From contig CAZGAH010000042.1 of assembly GCA_964523295.1 (NCBI GenBank), forward strand, positions 1 through 35,779: 35,779 nt of DNA, given 5' to 3'. Of the stretch, positions 17,284 through 25,413 are shown piece after piece; within the stretch, counting starts at the first letter, position 1, and every line of letters begins with the position of its first letter. The DNA comes from CAZGAH01 sp964523295 (lineage in GTDB: Bacteria > Desulfobacterota > Desulfovibrionia > Desulfovibrionales > Desulfovibrionaceae). A program made the translations under genes and the position numbers. A model generated the notes under the pieces. It was not told where the DNA came from. It made no database searches and worked only from the letters and a program-made list of their open reading frames with translations.

Positions 17284-17634
17284 ATGGACCCGCAGGATCG
17301 CAAGGGGACCTTGTATACGTATATCCAATTCCTGATGACGACGATCATGCGCTGTGTAGGGAGACTCCAGAGCGCCCTTGCGATGCAGGAGATGCTGCTG
17401 ACAGACGAGGCGCCAAGCGTTACGCAGAAGAAGCGGCCGGACGTGCGTGCCAACAATCATGCGCCGAAGGTCAAGGTAACGTTCTTCGGCTGGAAGATAT
17501 AGCGGGTCTTCGAGCCGGTATCCCAGATCCCGTTGCCCATTGTGCTCGAGGGCATCAACGTGGCGGACAACGAGCACGCCTGTAATGTACTGGCGCAAGC
17601 GCAGGCAAGTTACACCACCGACCGCAGGGGGGGG
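17284..17634 (+). pseudogene. Second transposase fragment (IS4/IS1182-type DDE region)
   Basis: One frame with an internal TAG (at about 17500) reads KVKVTFFGWKI, stop, RVFEPVSQIPLPIVL and EGINVADNEHACNVLAQAQ. This resembles the ffGyKlH.vvd..sglPla..vt.Anv.D...a..ll motif of DDE transposases, with the stop exactly where the His of GyKlH is expected. It appears to come from a different element or a distant part of the same one as the preceding fragment. The assignment is by pattern only. Confidence 0.45.
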
Positions 17635-18909
17635 TTATGTAGTGGAAAGGGATTCGCCCGTGGAGGAAAGCGAGAAGATGGGAAAGGTCAATTCCACGCG
17701 CGTGAATTCATGCTCCTCGCTGAAAAGCTCCAGCGTGCCGGTGTGATCGGTGATGATTTCCACACTCAGCGAGAGGCCGAGACCGGTTCCTTCGCGTTCG
17801 GGTTTGGTGGAGAAAAACGGCGTGGTGACGTTGCGCATGATCGACGCCGGGATTCCTGTTCCGTGGTCCGTCACGCTGACCAGGACGCGCGTCGTGTTCA
17901 TGCGCCGGATGCACCGGGCTTCGATGTCGATGCGTTTTTGCGGATTCAGGCTGCGGTATTTCTGGTTTAAGGCGTAGCGCGCGTTACTGAGCACGTTGAG
18001 GAAGACCTGGCGAAGCTCCCTGTCGCGGCCGTAGATGAGCGGCAGCTCTTCGGGCAGATCGACATGGAGCGTGATGCAATCCTTGTCCAGCTGCGAGCGC
18101 AGCAGCGCCAGCGCGCTCAGGACCACGTCGGCGATGATCAGCGGGCTTTTTTCCTGCTTGCGCTGGCGGGCGAAGAACAGGAGATTGCCCACGATTTCCG
18201 CGATCCGCTGCCCTTCGAGGATGATCTGCTGCGCAAGCGGCGCCTCGTCCGAGCCGAGCTGTCCGCGATCCAGAAGTATCTGGGCGTAGTTGATCATCCC
18301 GTTGACCGGATTGTTGATCTCGTGCGCCACGCCGGCGGCGAGTTCGCCGATGCAGGCCAGCTGTCCGGCACGGATGGACTTGGCCACGGCATTGGCCTGC
18401 CGCAGGGGCTGACCGCCTCTGCCGGAACGTGCTCCGGTGCTCGAATGCGTAGGGGCGGTTTCATCGAAGCGTAGCGCAAGGCCGTCCGGATTGCCGGCTT
18501 CGTCGCTCAGCTCGCGCACCAGAATCTGAACCGGTCGCGCCGGGCCGTTGTGGCGTTGCAGGCGGAGCGTATAACTTCCGGGCTTGACCAGCGAGGGCGG
18601 CAACAATTCATCGAGACGCCGGTCCACAAGGCTTGCCGGCGTCTGGCCGAATATCCTGGCCGCCGGCCAGGTGGCGAAGCGTATCCTCCCCGCGGCGTCG
18701 GCCACGCACGCGGCGATATCGAGCGTCGCCAGGAGGTGGGCGGCATGGCTGTCGGCGCTGTCGACCGTTGCGCTCACGGAATCCGTCTCCCCGACCGGCC
18801 GGTCCTCCCGGTTTGCGCTGACTGCGCCCGGGTGGACAGTCCCATGTGTGCTGCCAGTGCCAGTCTTGCGCGTCCGCGCTGCCGGCCTTGCCGATGAAAA
18901 CCGGCTCAT
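17635..18909 (-). CDS. Soluble PAS-domain sensor histidine kinase
   Basis: 424 residues, no membrane helices, so cytoplasmic. A basic, low-complexity N-terminus (1-50) precedes a PAS domain (about 56-150: ACVADAAGRIRFATWPAARIFG). The phosphoacceptor H-box is ELAAGVAHEINNPVNGMINY with His196 (NtrB/atypical HisKA class). The ATPase domain has the N-box FLNVLSNARYAL (303-314), G1 DHGTGIP (348-354), F-box TPFFSTK and G2 EGTGLGLS (373-380), so it should be active. Its ATG at 18909 overlaps the TGA of the MBL gene as ATGA, which means translational coupling. No response regulator gene is adjacent; the partner must be elsewhere. The signal may be tied to the MBL product (inference). Confidence 0.93.
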   Translation of the reverse strand: MSRFSSARPAARTRKTGTGSTHGTVHPGAVSANREDRPVGETDSVSATVDSADSHAAHLLATLDIAACVADAAGRIRFATWPAARIFGQTPASLVDRRLDELLPPSLVKPGSYTLRLQRHNGPARPVQILVRELSDEAGNPDGLALRFDETAPTHSSTGARSGRGGQPLRQANAVAKSIRAGQLACIGELAAGVAHEINNPVNGMINYAQILLDRGQLGSDEAPLAQQIILEGQRIAEIVGNLLFFARQRKQEKSPLIIADVVLSALALLRSQLDKDCITLHVDLPEELPLIYGRDRELRQVFLNVLSNARYALNQKYRSLNPQKRIDIEARCIRRMNTTRVLVSVTDHGTGIPASIMRNVTTPFFSTKPEREGTGLGLSLSVEIITDHTGTLELFSEEHEFTRVELTFPIFSLSSTGESLSTT

Positions 18910-19637
18910 GCGGTCGCCTCGCAACCGCAGGTATCCACCGGACGTTGCAGCGTAACGGTCTGCCCCGGCGACAGGTCCAGCAGCTGCGTGTCCGGCGACA
19001 TGTCGGCCAGATGTCGCTTGAACTCGGCGGTATTTTTTTCCAGGGCCGGAAAGGTGCCCCAATGCATGGGGGCCACGGCCCGGCAGCCCAGCAGCGTGCA
19101 GGCCAGAGCCGCCTGCCTGGGGTCCATGGTGAATACGCCGCCGATGGGCAGCAAGGCGAGATCCATAGGATACAGCTGGCCCCACAGTGCCATGCTCGAG
19201 AAAATGCCCGTGTCGCCTGCGTGGTAGATGGTGAAACCGTCAGCCAGGACGATGATGTAGCCTGCGGCCACGCCCGAGTCGGAGGAGTGAAAGGCCTGGG
19301 TCATGACCACGGTCGCCATCTTCCAGGTTATCGCCCCGCCGATGTTGAAACCGTTGCCGTTGATGAGCTGCTTCGCGGGCAGCCCCGCCCTCTGGAGTTT
19401 TGCCGCCGTGCCGACCACGGCGCCGAGCATGGCGCCCGTTGCCTGGCAGATTTCAACGGCCTGGCCGACGTGATCGCCGTGATCGTGGGTCACCAGCACC
19501 AGATCGGGCCGTTCGATGGCCGCGGGCTGGCAGGTGCAGGTGGGATTGCCGGTGAAAAAGGGATCGATGAGGATGTTGACCCCGGGCGAGGCGATCTGGA
19601 AATTGGCGTGCCCGTGCCAGGTAAGCTGATGCGACAT
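18906..19637 (-). CDS. MBL-fold metal-dependent hydrolase (UPF0173-like)
   Basis: 243 residues, cytoplasmic. Metallo-beta-lactamase fold with THDHGDH (H51, H53, D55, H56), His117 (AFHSSDSG), Asp142 (YHAGDTG) and a terminal His192 in MHWGTFP. This is the pattern of the UPF0173/YtkL-like subgroup of metal-dependent hydrolases. The usual metal site is complete. The C-terminus is Cys-containing (DTCGCE) and NPTCTCQP near residue 31-38 is unusual; these Cys may bind metal or respond to redox (inference). ATG 19637 has a strong GGGAGGAG site 5 nt upstream. It is the first gene of a two-gene operon with the downstream histidine kinase. The substrate is unknown. Confidence 0.9.
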   Translation of the reverse strand: MSHQLTWHGHANFQIASPGVNILIDPFFTGNPTCTCQPAAIERPDLVLVTHDHGDHVGQAVEICQATGAMLGAVVGTAAKLQRAGLPAKQLINGNGFNIGGAITWKMATVVMTQAFHSSDSGVAAGYIIVLADGFTIYHAGDTGIFSSMALWGQLYPMDLALLPIGGVFTMDPRQAALACTLLGCRAVAPMHWGTFPALEKNTAEFKRHLADMSPDTQLLDLSPGQTVTLQRPVDTCGCEATA

Positions 19638-19852
19638 GATGACTCCTCCCGAACAGGTGTTCAACGGTCAGGGGCGCTCCGGCGCCACGTCATTACCATA
19701 GCCGGCAATGGAAGCAAGAGGCGGGCCGAAAAAAATCTGTGCACTACGCGCGTATGTCGTGATGGGACGGGCGAAGACAACAGTCCGCATGGCATAGCCC
19801 CCCTTTGGTATACCAGGCCGGCGTCAGGTTTCCCCGGATTCGCCTGCATGAA
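19638..19852. other. Intergenic region upstream of the MBL-kinase operon
   Basis: About 215 bp between two minus-strand transcription units. It contains the hairpin listed next at its far end. I saw no convincing promoter hexamer pair. Confidence 0.4.
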
Positions 19853-19872
19853 CCCTGCCGGTGAAGGCAGGG
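19853..19872. terminator. Hairpin downstream of the 1367-residue membrane protein gene
   Basis: CCCTGCC/GGCAGGG stem of 7 bp with a 6-nt loop, starting 9 bp after the stop codon. On the minus strand only UUC follows. On the plus strand a run of six T follows after 5 nt, so it may act in both directions weakly. Confidence 0.4.
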
Positions 19873-19881
19873 CAGAGTTTT

Positions 19882-22800
19882 TTACGGCCTGCGCAGCATT
19901 CCGCCTTCGCTCCAGCAGTTGAACGCCCAGCGCATCCATTTCAGGAGCGAGGCTGCGAGCCACAAGGCCCAGGCCAGCATCAGCCCGCGATAGACGTACA
20001 GCGGCACGGACAGCACCTTCGGCCTGGGCAGCACGCCGTCGATGCGGTCCTGGGTCCAGATCAGCGTACTGTTGCTCGAGCCGTTACCGGCGATCTGCAT
20101 GTCCGGCAGGCCGAGCAATCCCTGCTCCACGGCCGCGTACAGGCAGAACATGCCCGCTGCGAAGAGCACGAGCAGGGCGACCTGAAGCAGCGAGAACCAG
20201 AGCCAGCCCTCCCGGGGATAATGCTCGCGGCGCAGGCCGAAGGCCGGCAGCCAGGCTACGGCGAGGAAGGCGCTGACCAGGTCGAGTTGCGAGAGTCCTA
20301 TGGCGTAGAGAAACCACTGCCAGGTCTTGAGCGGCGTAGCCGGAAGCCGCGAGAGAAAAAGCACCAGCACGACAATCACGGCCAAATAGCTCCAGAAACG
20401 CACCGCCGGCCCGAGGACCGGGCCGTTCCAGACGGCCAGTATCCAACGGTCGCGCGAGGTTTTCCAGGTCAGCTCCACGTTCACGGCCGCGTGCCCGAGG
20501 TGTACGGACGGGGCGCTCTGGACAAGGCCGGAGGCGTGCGGTTGCCTCCAGAGGATGCGCACCTCCTGACTGCCGGGCGATATCGGAAAGCCGACTTCGT
20601 TCGGCATCTGCCCGACGCGGGGAATCTCCCGGCCATTGACCGTCACCTTGAGCAGCTCGGCAGCGGTCGGCATGGTCACGACCTGACGCCCGCCTTTGCT
20701 CGAGCGCACGGTCAGCTGCAGCTCGCCCTCGTCCAGGCTTGTGCCGGACGTGAGACGCATTGCCGCTTTTTCGATGGTCATGGCCTCGCCGGGAGCGGCC
20801 TGCGGCCGGGCCACGGCGATGCGCAGCGACTCGCCCGGCCAGGGACGCCAGACCGGTTGCCAGAGCCCCTGCTCGTCGACATCGCGGATCGCTGGCACGC
20901 CCTCGATGCTCAGGTCCCAGATGCCTGCCGCGTTCAGGGTCCAGGTCTCCACCCAGGGCACGCCCTTCGGCGCCGTCAGGGATATCTCCGGGGCGATGTC
21001 CAGCCGGGAGTTCCAGCTCAGCTCGGTACCCGCGGAATTCAGATTGACATGCGCGGCGCCGTCCTTGACCTCCACGCCCTGCGTCAGCACCGACTCTCCC
21101 GGCAGCAGCGGTATTTCGAGCACCACCGGCTCGCCTGCGGGTGTGGTCCGGCTGACCCTGGTTTCCACCTCCCAGGTCAGGCCGAGCACCACGCTCCGGC
21201 GGACGTGCAGAAACGGGGGGATGTGGTAGCTTTCCTGCGTCCCGGCGCCCTCTTCGGGGCGTTGCAGGCGGGCCAGGCGCAACGAGCCTTCCAGTCTGCC
21301 GTTGGGTCCGATGCCCTGGATGCTCCAGCCCGGGGCCTCGACCGTCGCGGTCTTGGAGGCCAGCGGCATGGCGATCTGAAAGGAAAGCGTCCGCGGCGCC
21401 GGTCCTTCGAGGAGCACTCGGTGGACCCCGGCCGGTACGACGGCGCGCAGCTCGCCGGCCTGGCGCATCAGCCGGGCCGGGGATTCGTCCACAAGCGCGA
21501 GTCGTGGCTGCCAGCGCTCCGAGACCATCGGCAGCGGAATCACCTGCGGCGTGGCAGCATGAACGGCAAACAGGATACGCAGCCGCTCGTTGTCCAGGTG
21601 TACGGCCACGGCAGGGCTGGACACGCACGAGGGCAGGCAGTCGGGCGGTTCGAGCAAGCGGTTGCGCAGCTCGTCGAGCAGCGCTTGCGGCGGGAACCCG
21701 GCGGTTTCGGCCTGGGCTGACGCAGGGGGCGGGCTCAGGGCCAGGAGAGCCAGAAATGCGCTCAGGGCAAAGGTCGCGGCCTTGGGGACGTAGCGGCGCA
21801 GATCGAACAGCAGCGGGGCCAACAGCAGGATGAGCAGGGCGACCCGCAGCAGGGCCAGGGTGAAATTCAGTCCGGGCGAGGCCAGCCAGAGCCGCAGTTC
21901 CTGGTCCCTGGCAACAGGGCCGTTCCAGGTGAGCACGACGTTGCGCCACTGCCAGTCCGGCAATCCGGGGCCGGTCTGCACCAGGGCCTGCGGATCGAAC
22001 ATCAGGTTGTCCTTCTTCTTCGGGGCCGACTTCCGGGAATAATAGTGCGCGCTGCCGCCCTGGGCCTCCATGGAAGCGCTCGTCTCCGGGGCCTCGTTTT
22101 CGGCCGGCGCCATGGCCAGCGGCACCGGGGCGCTCGACCTCGCCTTGTCCTGGACCCGGGCGTTGTCCAGCGGCGTTGTCCATTGCGGTTCCAGCTGCGG
22201 ATAGAAGGCATTGCGGATCTGCGTGTAGACAAAGGGCAGGGCCACGCCGGCCATGCCCAACAGGGCGAGAACATAGCCGACGAAAACGAGGCGCCGGAGC
22301 CTGTGCCACTCGGCCAGACGCCCGGAGGAGGCAAAGGCCCGCAGCAGGGCCAGCAGGACCAGCAGGACGATCCAGATGCCTTGCGGGGCGTTGGGCTCGT
22401 GCCAGGCCAGGGCGAAAAAGACCAGGGCGAACAGCCCGAAGAACCAGCGCTGCATTTTGGCGAAGGCCAGCACGATGAGCAGGGTCAGGAACAGGTCGAG
22501 CAGGTTCCAGCGACTGAGCCAGGAGTCGTTAACGGTGTCGACGCCGGTGGCGGCCAGCAACCGCCAGCCCGGCGGGAGATTGAGCGCGACGCGCAGGGTC
22601 TGGACGTCGCGGTCCCAGCCCGTGCAGCGCAGTCTGCGCGGGAATTCATCGTAGCGCGACTCCGCCACGAGGTCCAGCCGGCCGTTGCGCAGTTCCACAC
22701 CCGGGGCGGGTGGCGTGCCGAGCAACACGATGGGCTGATCCTTGCCATCCAGGGTGACGCGGCCGAGTTGCCCAGGACCGGGCATGCGCACGGTCCAGCC

Positions 22801-23985
22801 CTGGCGCAGTTCCCCGGTGAGCCGGTCGCGCACGGTCAGCCCCTTGCCATCGAAATCGAGCCAGAGCGTGCGCTCCAGGGTTATCTGATCGGGCGCGGCG
22901 CCGGGGCCGCCGCGGTGCATTTCCCTGAATTCGAGCTTGTCGCCGGGATTGGCGACATAGGCCGGGAACTGTCTCCAGGCCGCGGGCATGTCCGTGGTCT
23001 GGGGGTCTATGCCCGGCAGTCCGGTGATTTCAATCTCCCGGAGAAGGTTTTCGCGCTGTACGGCCCAGAATTCCTGGCCAAAGGGCATGGGCAAGGGTCC
23101 CAGACCGCTCTGCGGACCGATCAGTCTGGTGGTGACCTGCAGGTCGAAACGGCCGGGTCCGGCCTGGACATTGAGCGCGCCCTGCGGACCGAAGCTGAGG
23201 GGAATCGGGCTGTTCACGGCCGCGGGCACGGCGCCCTCGGGGAGCAGGCCGGCCAGGACGATGCGCCGGGCCGTTCCCGAGACGTGCAGCCGGACGTGGG
23301 TGACAAGCTCGGCCGGCAGGGTGTCGCGGTAGAGGCGGAATACCTGCACCTCCAGGCCATCTTCGGGCTTTTTCTGCCGGGCGCGTTGCTCCAGATCGAG
23401 GCGGCCGGCAGGGGAAAAGTCGGGAAAAGGCTCGGGCTTGCCGTCCAGGAGGAGTTCAACGAAACCGGTTTCCGGCGCCAGAAGCAGGAACGGCGGCGTC
23501 TCGACGGAGCGCAGCCGGCCGCGCAGCTCGTGCTCTCCGGGTTCCAGAAACACGGTCGGAGTGCCGTTCCGGTCGACCACCACGGCCGGGACGCCGTCGA
23601 GCAGCACCTCGTCCGGCCAGAGATTCGGCCCGTGCGGCAGCATTGCCGGACTGCGGTCGTAGACGTGCCAATGCAGCACAAAGCGGGTTTCCGTGGGGCT
23701 GACCTGAAGTTGTGCCCGCGAGGGAAAGGCGCAGACGCGCGCGTCCGGATTGGCCAGCAGCGCCGGGCAGAAAAAATGCTGCCCCTTGTGCAGCACCCAG
23801 GGCTTCCAGGGCGCCAGCTGCGCCGGAATCTCCGGGCCGGGCGAAGACTGCGGCGGCGTCAGGGAAACGGCCTGCCCCGGATTCGCGGCCCTGGCCGGAG
23901 CAGCGCACAGCCAGAACGCGCATAGTCCGACCAGGATCAGACCAGATGCCTTTATCAATGACGTGCGCGTCGCGCGAGCGGTCAT
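19882..23985 (-). CDS. Very large exported/membrane protein of unknown function
   Basis: 1367 residues; I do not recognise the family. A signal sequence (1-33, ending APARAA) precedes a beta-rich periplasmic region (about 34-490). Helices lie at about 494-528, 536-552 and 566-588. Then come a periplasmic loop (about 590-700), helices at about 708-728 and 736-752 followed by SPPPASAQ, and a second large beta-rich periplasmic region (about 760-1165). Four or so closing helices run from about 1170 to 1360. The second segment begins like a signal peptide with ASAQA, as if two exported proteins had fused. The AGPGRFDLQVTTRL and PGESVLTQGVEVKDG segments look like Ig/jelly-roll strands. ATG 23985 is preceded by GGGGGGAGG. 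The gene is convincing because of its length, consistent GC-rich codon use and strong ribosome site. It is divergent from the flavoprotein gene. Confidence 0.85.
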   Translation of the reverse strand: MTARATRTSLIKASGLILVGLCAFWLCAAPARAANPGQAVSLTPPQSSPGPEIPAQLAPWKPWVLHKGQHFFCPALLANPDARVCAFPSRAQLQVSPTETRFVLHWHVYDRSPAMLPHGPNLWPDEVLLDGVPAVVVDRNGTPTVFLEPGEHELRGRLRSVETPPFLLLAPETGFVELLLDGKPEPFPDFSPAGRLDLEQRARQKKPEDGLEVQVFRLYRDTLPAELVTHVRLHVSGTARRIVLAGLLPEGAVPAAVNSPIPLSFGPQGALNVQAGPGRFDLQVTTRLIGPQSGLGPLPMPFGQEFWAVQRENLLREIEITGLPGIDPQTTDMPAAWRQFPAYVANPGDKLEFREMHRGGPGAAPDQITLERTLWLDFDGKGLTVRDRLTGELRQGWTVRMPGPGQLGRVTLDGKDQPIVLLGTPPAPGVELRNGRLDLVAESRYDEFPRRLRCTGWDRDVQTLRVALNLPPGWRLLAATGVDTVNDSWLSRWNLLDLFLTLLIVLAFAKMQRWFFGLFALVFFALAWHEPNAPQGIWIVLLVLLALLRAFASSGRLAEWHRLRRLVFVGYVLALLGMAGVALPFVYTQIRNAFYPQLEPQWTTPLDNARVQDKARSSAPVPLAMAPAENEAPETSASMEAQGGSAHYYSRKSAPKKKDNLMFDPQALVQTGPGLPDWQWRNVVLTWNGPVARDQELRLWLASPGLNFTLALLRVALLILLLAPLLFDLRRYVPKAATFALSAFLALLALSPPPASAQAETAGFPPQALLDELRNRLLEPPDCLPSCVSSPAVAVHLDNERLRILFAVHAATPQVIPLPMVSERWQPRLALVDESPARLMRQAGELRAVVPAGVHRVLLEGPAPRTLSFQIAMPLASKTATVEAPGWSIQGIGPNGRLEGSLRLARLQRPEEGAGTQESYHIPPFLHVRRSVVLGLTWEVETRVSRTTPAGEPVVLEIPLLPGESVLTQGVEVKDGAAHVNLNSAGTELSWNSRLDIAPEISLTAPKGVPWVETWTLNAAGIWDLSIEGVPAIRDVDEQGLWQPVWRPWPGESLRIAVARPQAAPGEAMTIEKAAMRLTSGTSLDEGELQLTVRSSKGGRQVVTMPTAAELLKVTVNGREIPRVGQMPNEVGFPISPGSQEVRILWRQPHASGLVQSAPSVHLGHAAVNVELTWKTSRDRWILAVWNGPVLGPAVRFWSYLAVIVVLVLFLSRLPATPLKTWQWFLYAIGLSQLDLVSAFLAVAWLPAFGLRREHYPREGWLWFSLLQVALLVLFAAGMFCLYAAVEQGLLGLPDMQIAGNGSSNSTLIWTQDRIDGVLPRPKVLSVPLYVYRGLMLAWALWLAASLLKWMRWAFNCWSEGGMLRRP

Positions 23986-24225
23986 GGCGCCTCCCCCCGG
24001 GAACGATCCGCACCTGAACCAGCGGTTGCCGCGTCGGCCTGGCCAAGCGGATCACAGTCATGCTTAGAAATCATTTTGTCCAGGAAGGCAAGAAAAAATC
24101 ACGGGCCGGCCAGGGACGCACGCCCCCGCGGCCAGGGTCTCGACGACGCGGCGCGCTTCTGCTACCGGGGACCAGAAGCCCTTTCGGGCAAAATCGCGGG
24201 CTTGCCGTCTCGGGGGGGGCTCGAC

Positions 24226-25389
24226 ATGTCAGCGTACTCGCAGTCCTACGATGTCATCGTTGCCGGCGCCGGGCCAGCCGGAAGCGCAGCTGCGACCATC
24301 CTGGCCCGGGCCGGCGTCCGCACCCTGCTGGTCGACAAGGACCGTTTTCCGCGCGACAAACTCTGCGGCGGGCTGCTGCCCCTCAAGACCCAACGCCTGC
24401 TCGGCGAGCTTTTCGACATCGACCGGGCCGCGCTGGACGAGGCCGGCGCGCTGGCCTGCACCACCAACGACTACGCGTTGTGCAGCCCGGGCGGCGTGCT
24501 TTGTGAAGGCGCCTCCGATCATGCCTTCTGGTTCGTCCGGAGGTCGGCCTTGGACAGCCTGCTGCTCCGGCGCGCGGCAGCTGCCGGCGCGGACCTGCTC
24601 CAGGGGGTGCGCATCCGGCGCTGCTCCCCCCGCGACGCCGTTCTGGAGACGGCCGACGGGCAGACCCTGCGCGGCCGCTATTGCGTCGGCGCGGACGGCG
24701 TCAACAGCGTCGTGCGCGCCGGGTGCGGCGCGGATCGCAGCGCCTGGCGGCGGAATCTGGCGGGCGCCATGGAAATCGCCGTCCCGGCCAATGCCTTGCC
24801 CCGGTCGATCCATGCCGTGCAGCTCTACCTGGGGTTCGTCGGCGCCGGCTACTGCTGGGCCTTTCCGAACGGAGCGTCCACGTTGCTGGGCGTGTGCAGG
24901 TTGTCGCGCGCGAGCGGAATCCTTGGCGAGCAGTTCCGGCGTTTCCTGGACCATGTCGGCCTGCCGGAAGCACTCAGGCCACCGTTTCGGGGGCATCCGC
25001 TCCCGTACGGCAACGCCCTGCGCCGACCGTTTTCCGACGCCACGCTCCTCGTCGGCGATGCCGCCGGCTTTGCCGACCCGCTCTTTGGCGAGGGGATCTG
25101 CTACGCGCTGCGCTCCGGCGCGGCCGCGGCCCGGGCACTGCTCCAGGGACTGAGCCTGCGCGCCTGCAAGTCCGATCTCGTACCCCGGCGCTACGTCCAG
25201 GCCTTGGAGCGCGAGGTCCTCGGCGAATTCGACGCCCTGCGGGTGCTGCGTTTTCTGCTCTATTACGGCCAACGCCTTCTCGGCCAGCTGCCCATGCGCG
25301 GTCTGGTCCGCCACGACGACGCGCTGCTCCTGGAGGCGGTGCACGGCCTGCGCTCCTTTCGCTGGNNNNNNNNNNTCCGTCGACAGTAA
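24226..25389 (+). CDS. Geranylgeranyl-reductase-family FAD-dependent oxidoreductase (3' end across an assembly gap)
   Basis: About 387 residues as drawn. FAD-binding Rossmann motif GAGPAG (14-19) near the N-terminus, a Cys-containing DKLCGGLLP (44-52) typical of geranylgeranyl reductases and related flavoproteins, YCVGADGVNSVVR in the middle, and LLVGDAAGFADPLFGEGI (about 275-295), the second FAD motif. Members saturate isoprenoid chains or other double bonds; the substrate here is not predictable. ATG 24226 follows GGGGGG. The last residues lie across the 10-N gap at 25366-25375, so the frame after it and the TAA at 25387-25389 are provisional. It converges on the SGNH gene and is divergent from the large membrane protein. 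Confidence 0.88.
   Translation: MSAYSQSYDVIVAGAGPAGSAAATILARAGVRTLLVDKDRFPRDKLCGGLLPLKTQRLLGELFDIDRAALDEAGALACTTNDYALCSPGGVLCEGASDHAFWFVRRSALDSLLLRRAAAAGADLLQGVRIRRCSPRDAVLETADGQTLRGRYCVGADGVNSVVRAGCGADRSAWRRNLAGAMEIAVPANALPRSIHAVQLYLGFVGAGYCWAFPNGASTLLGVCRLSRASGILGEQFRRFLDHVGLPEALRPPFRGHPLPYGNALRRPFSDATLLVGDAAGFADPLFGEGICYALRSGAAAARALLQGLSLRACKSDLVPRRYVQALEREVLGEFDALRVLRFLLYYGQRLLGQLPMRGLVRHDDALLLEAVHGLRSFRWXXXXRRQ
25366..25375. other. Assembly gap (10 N) near the end of the flavoprotein gene
   Basis: Ten placeholder Ns. The sequence after it would end the gene in frame 1 after three codons, but the true gap size, and so the real C-terminus, is unknown. Confidence 0.99.
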
Positions 25390-25413
25390 ACGGGCCGCGC
25401 GCGACGCGGGGCA

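Noticed and set aside
20084..23925. Long frames in other phases and on the opposite strand within the large membrane protein gene (for example 626 and 741 codons)
   Set aside because: Typical GC-rich shadow frames: no domains, no good ribosome sites, biased Arg/Ala/Gly composition, fully inside a convincing gene.
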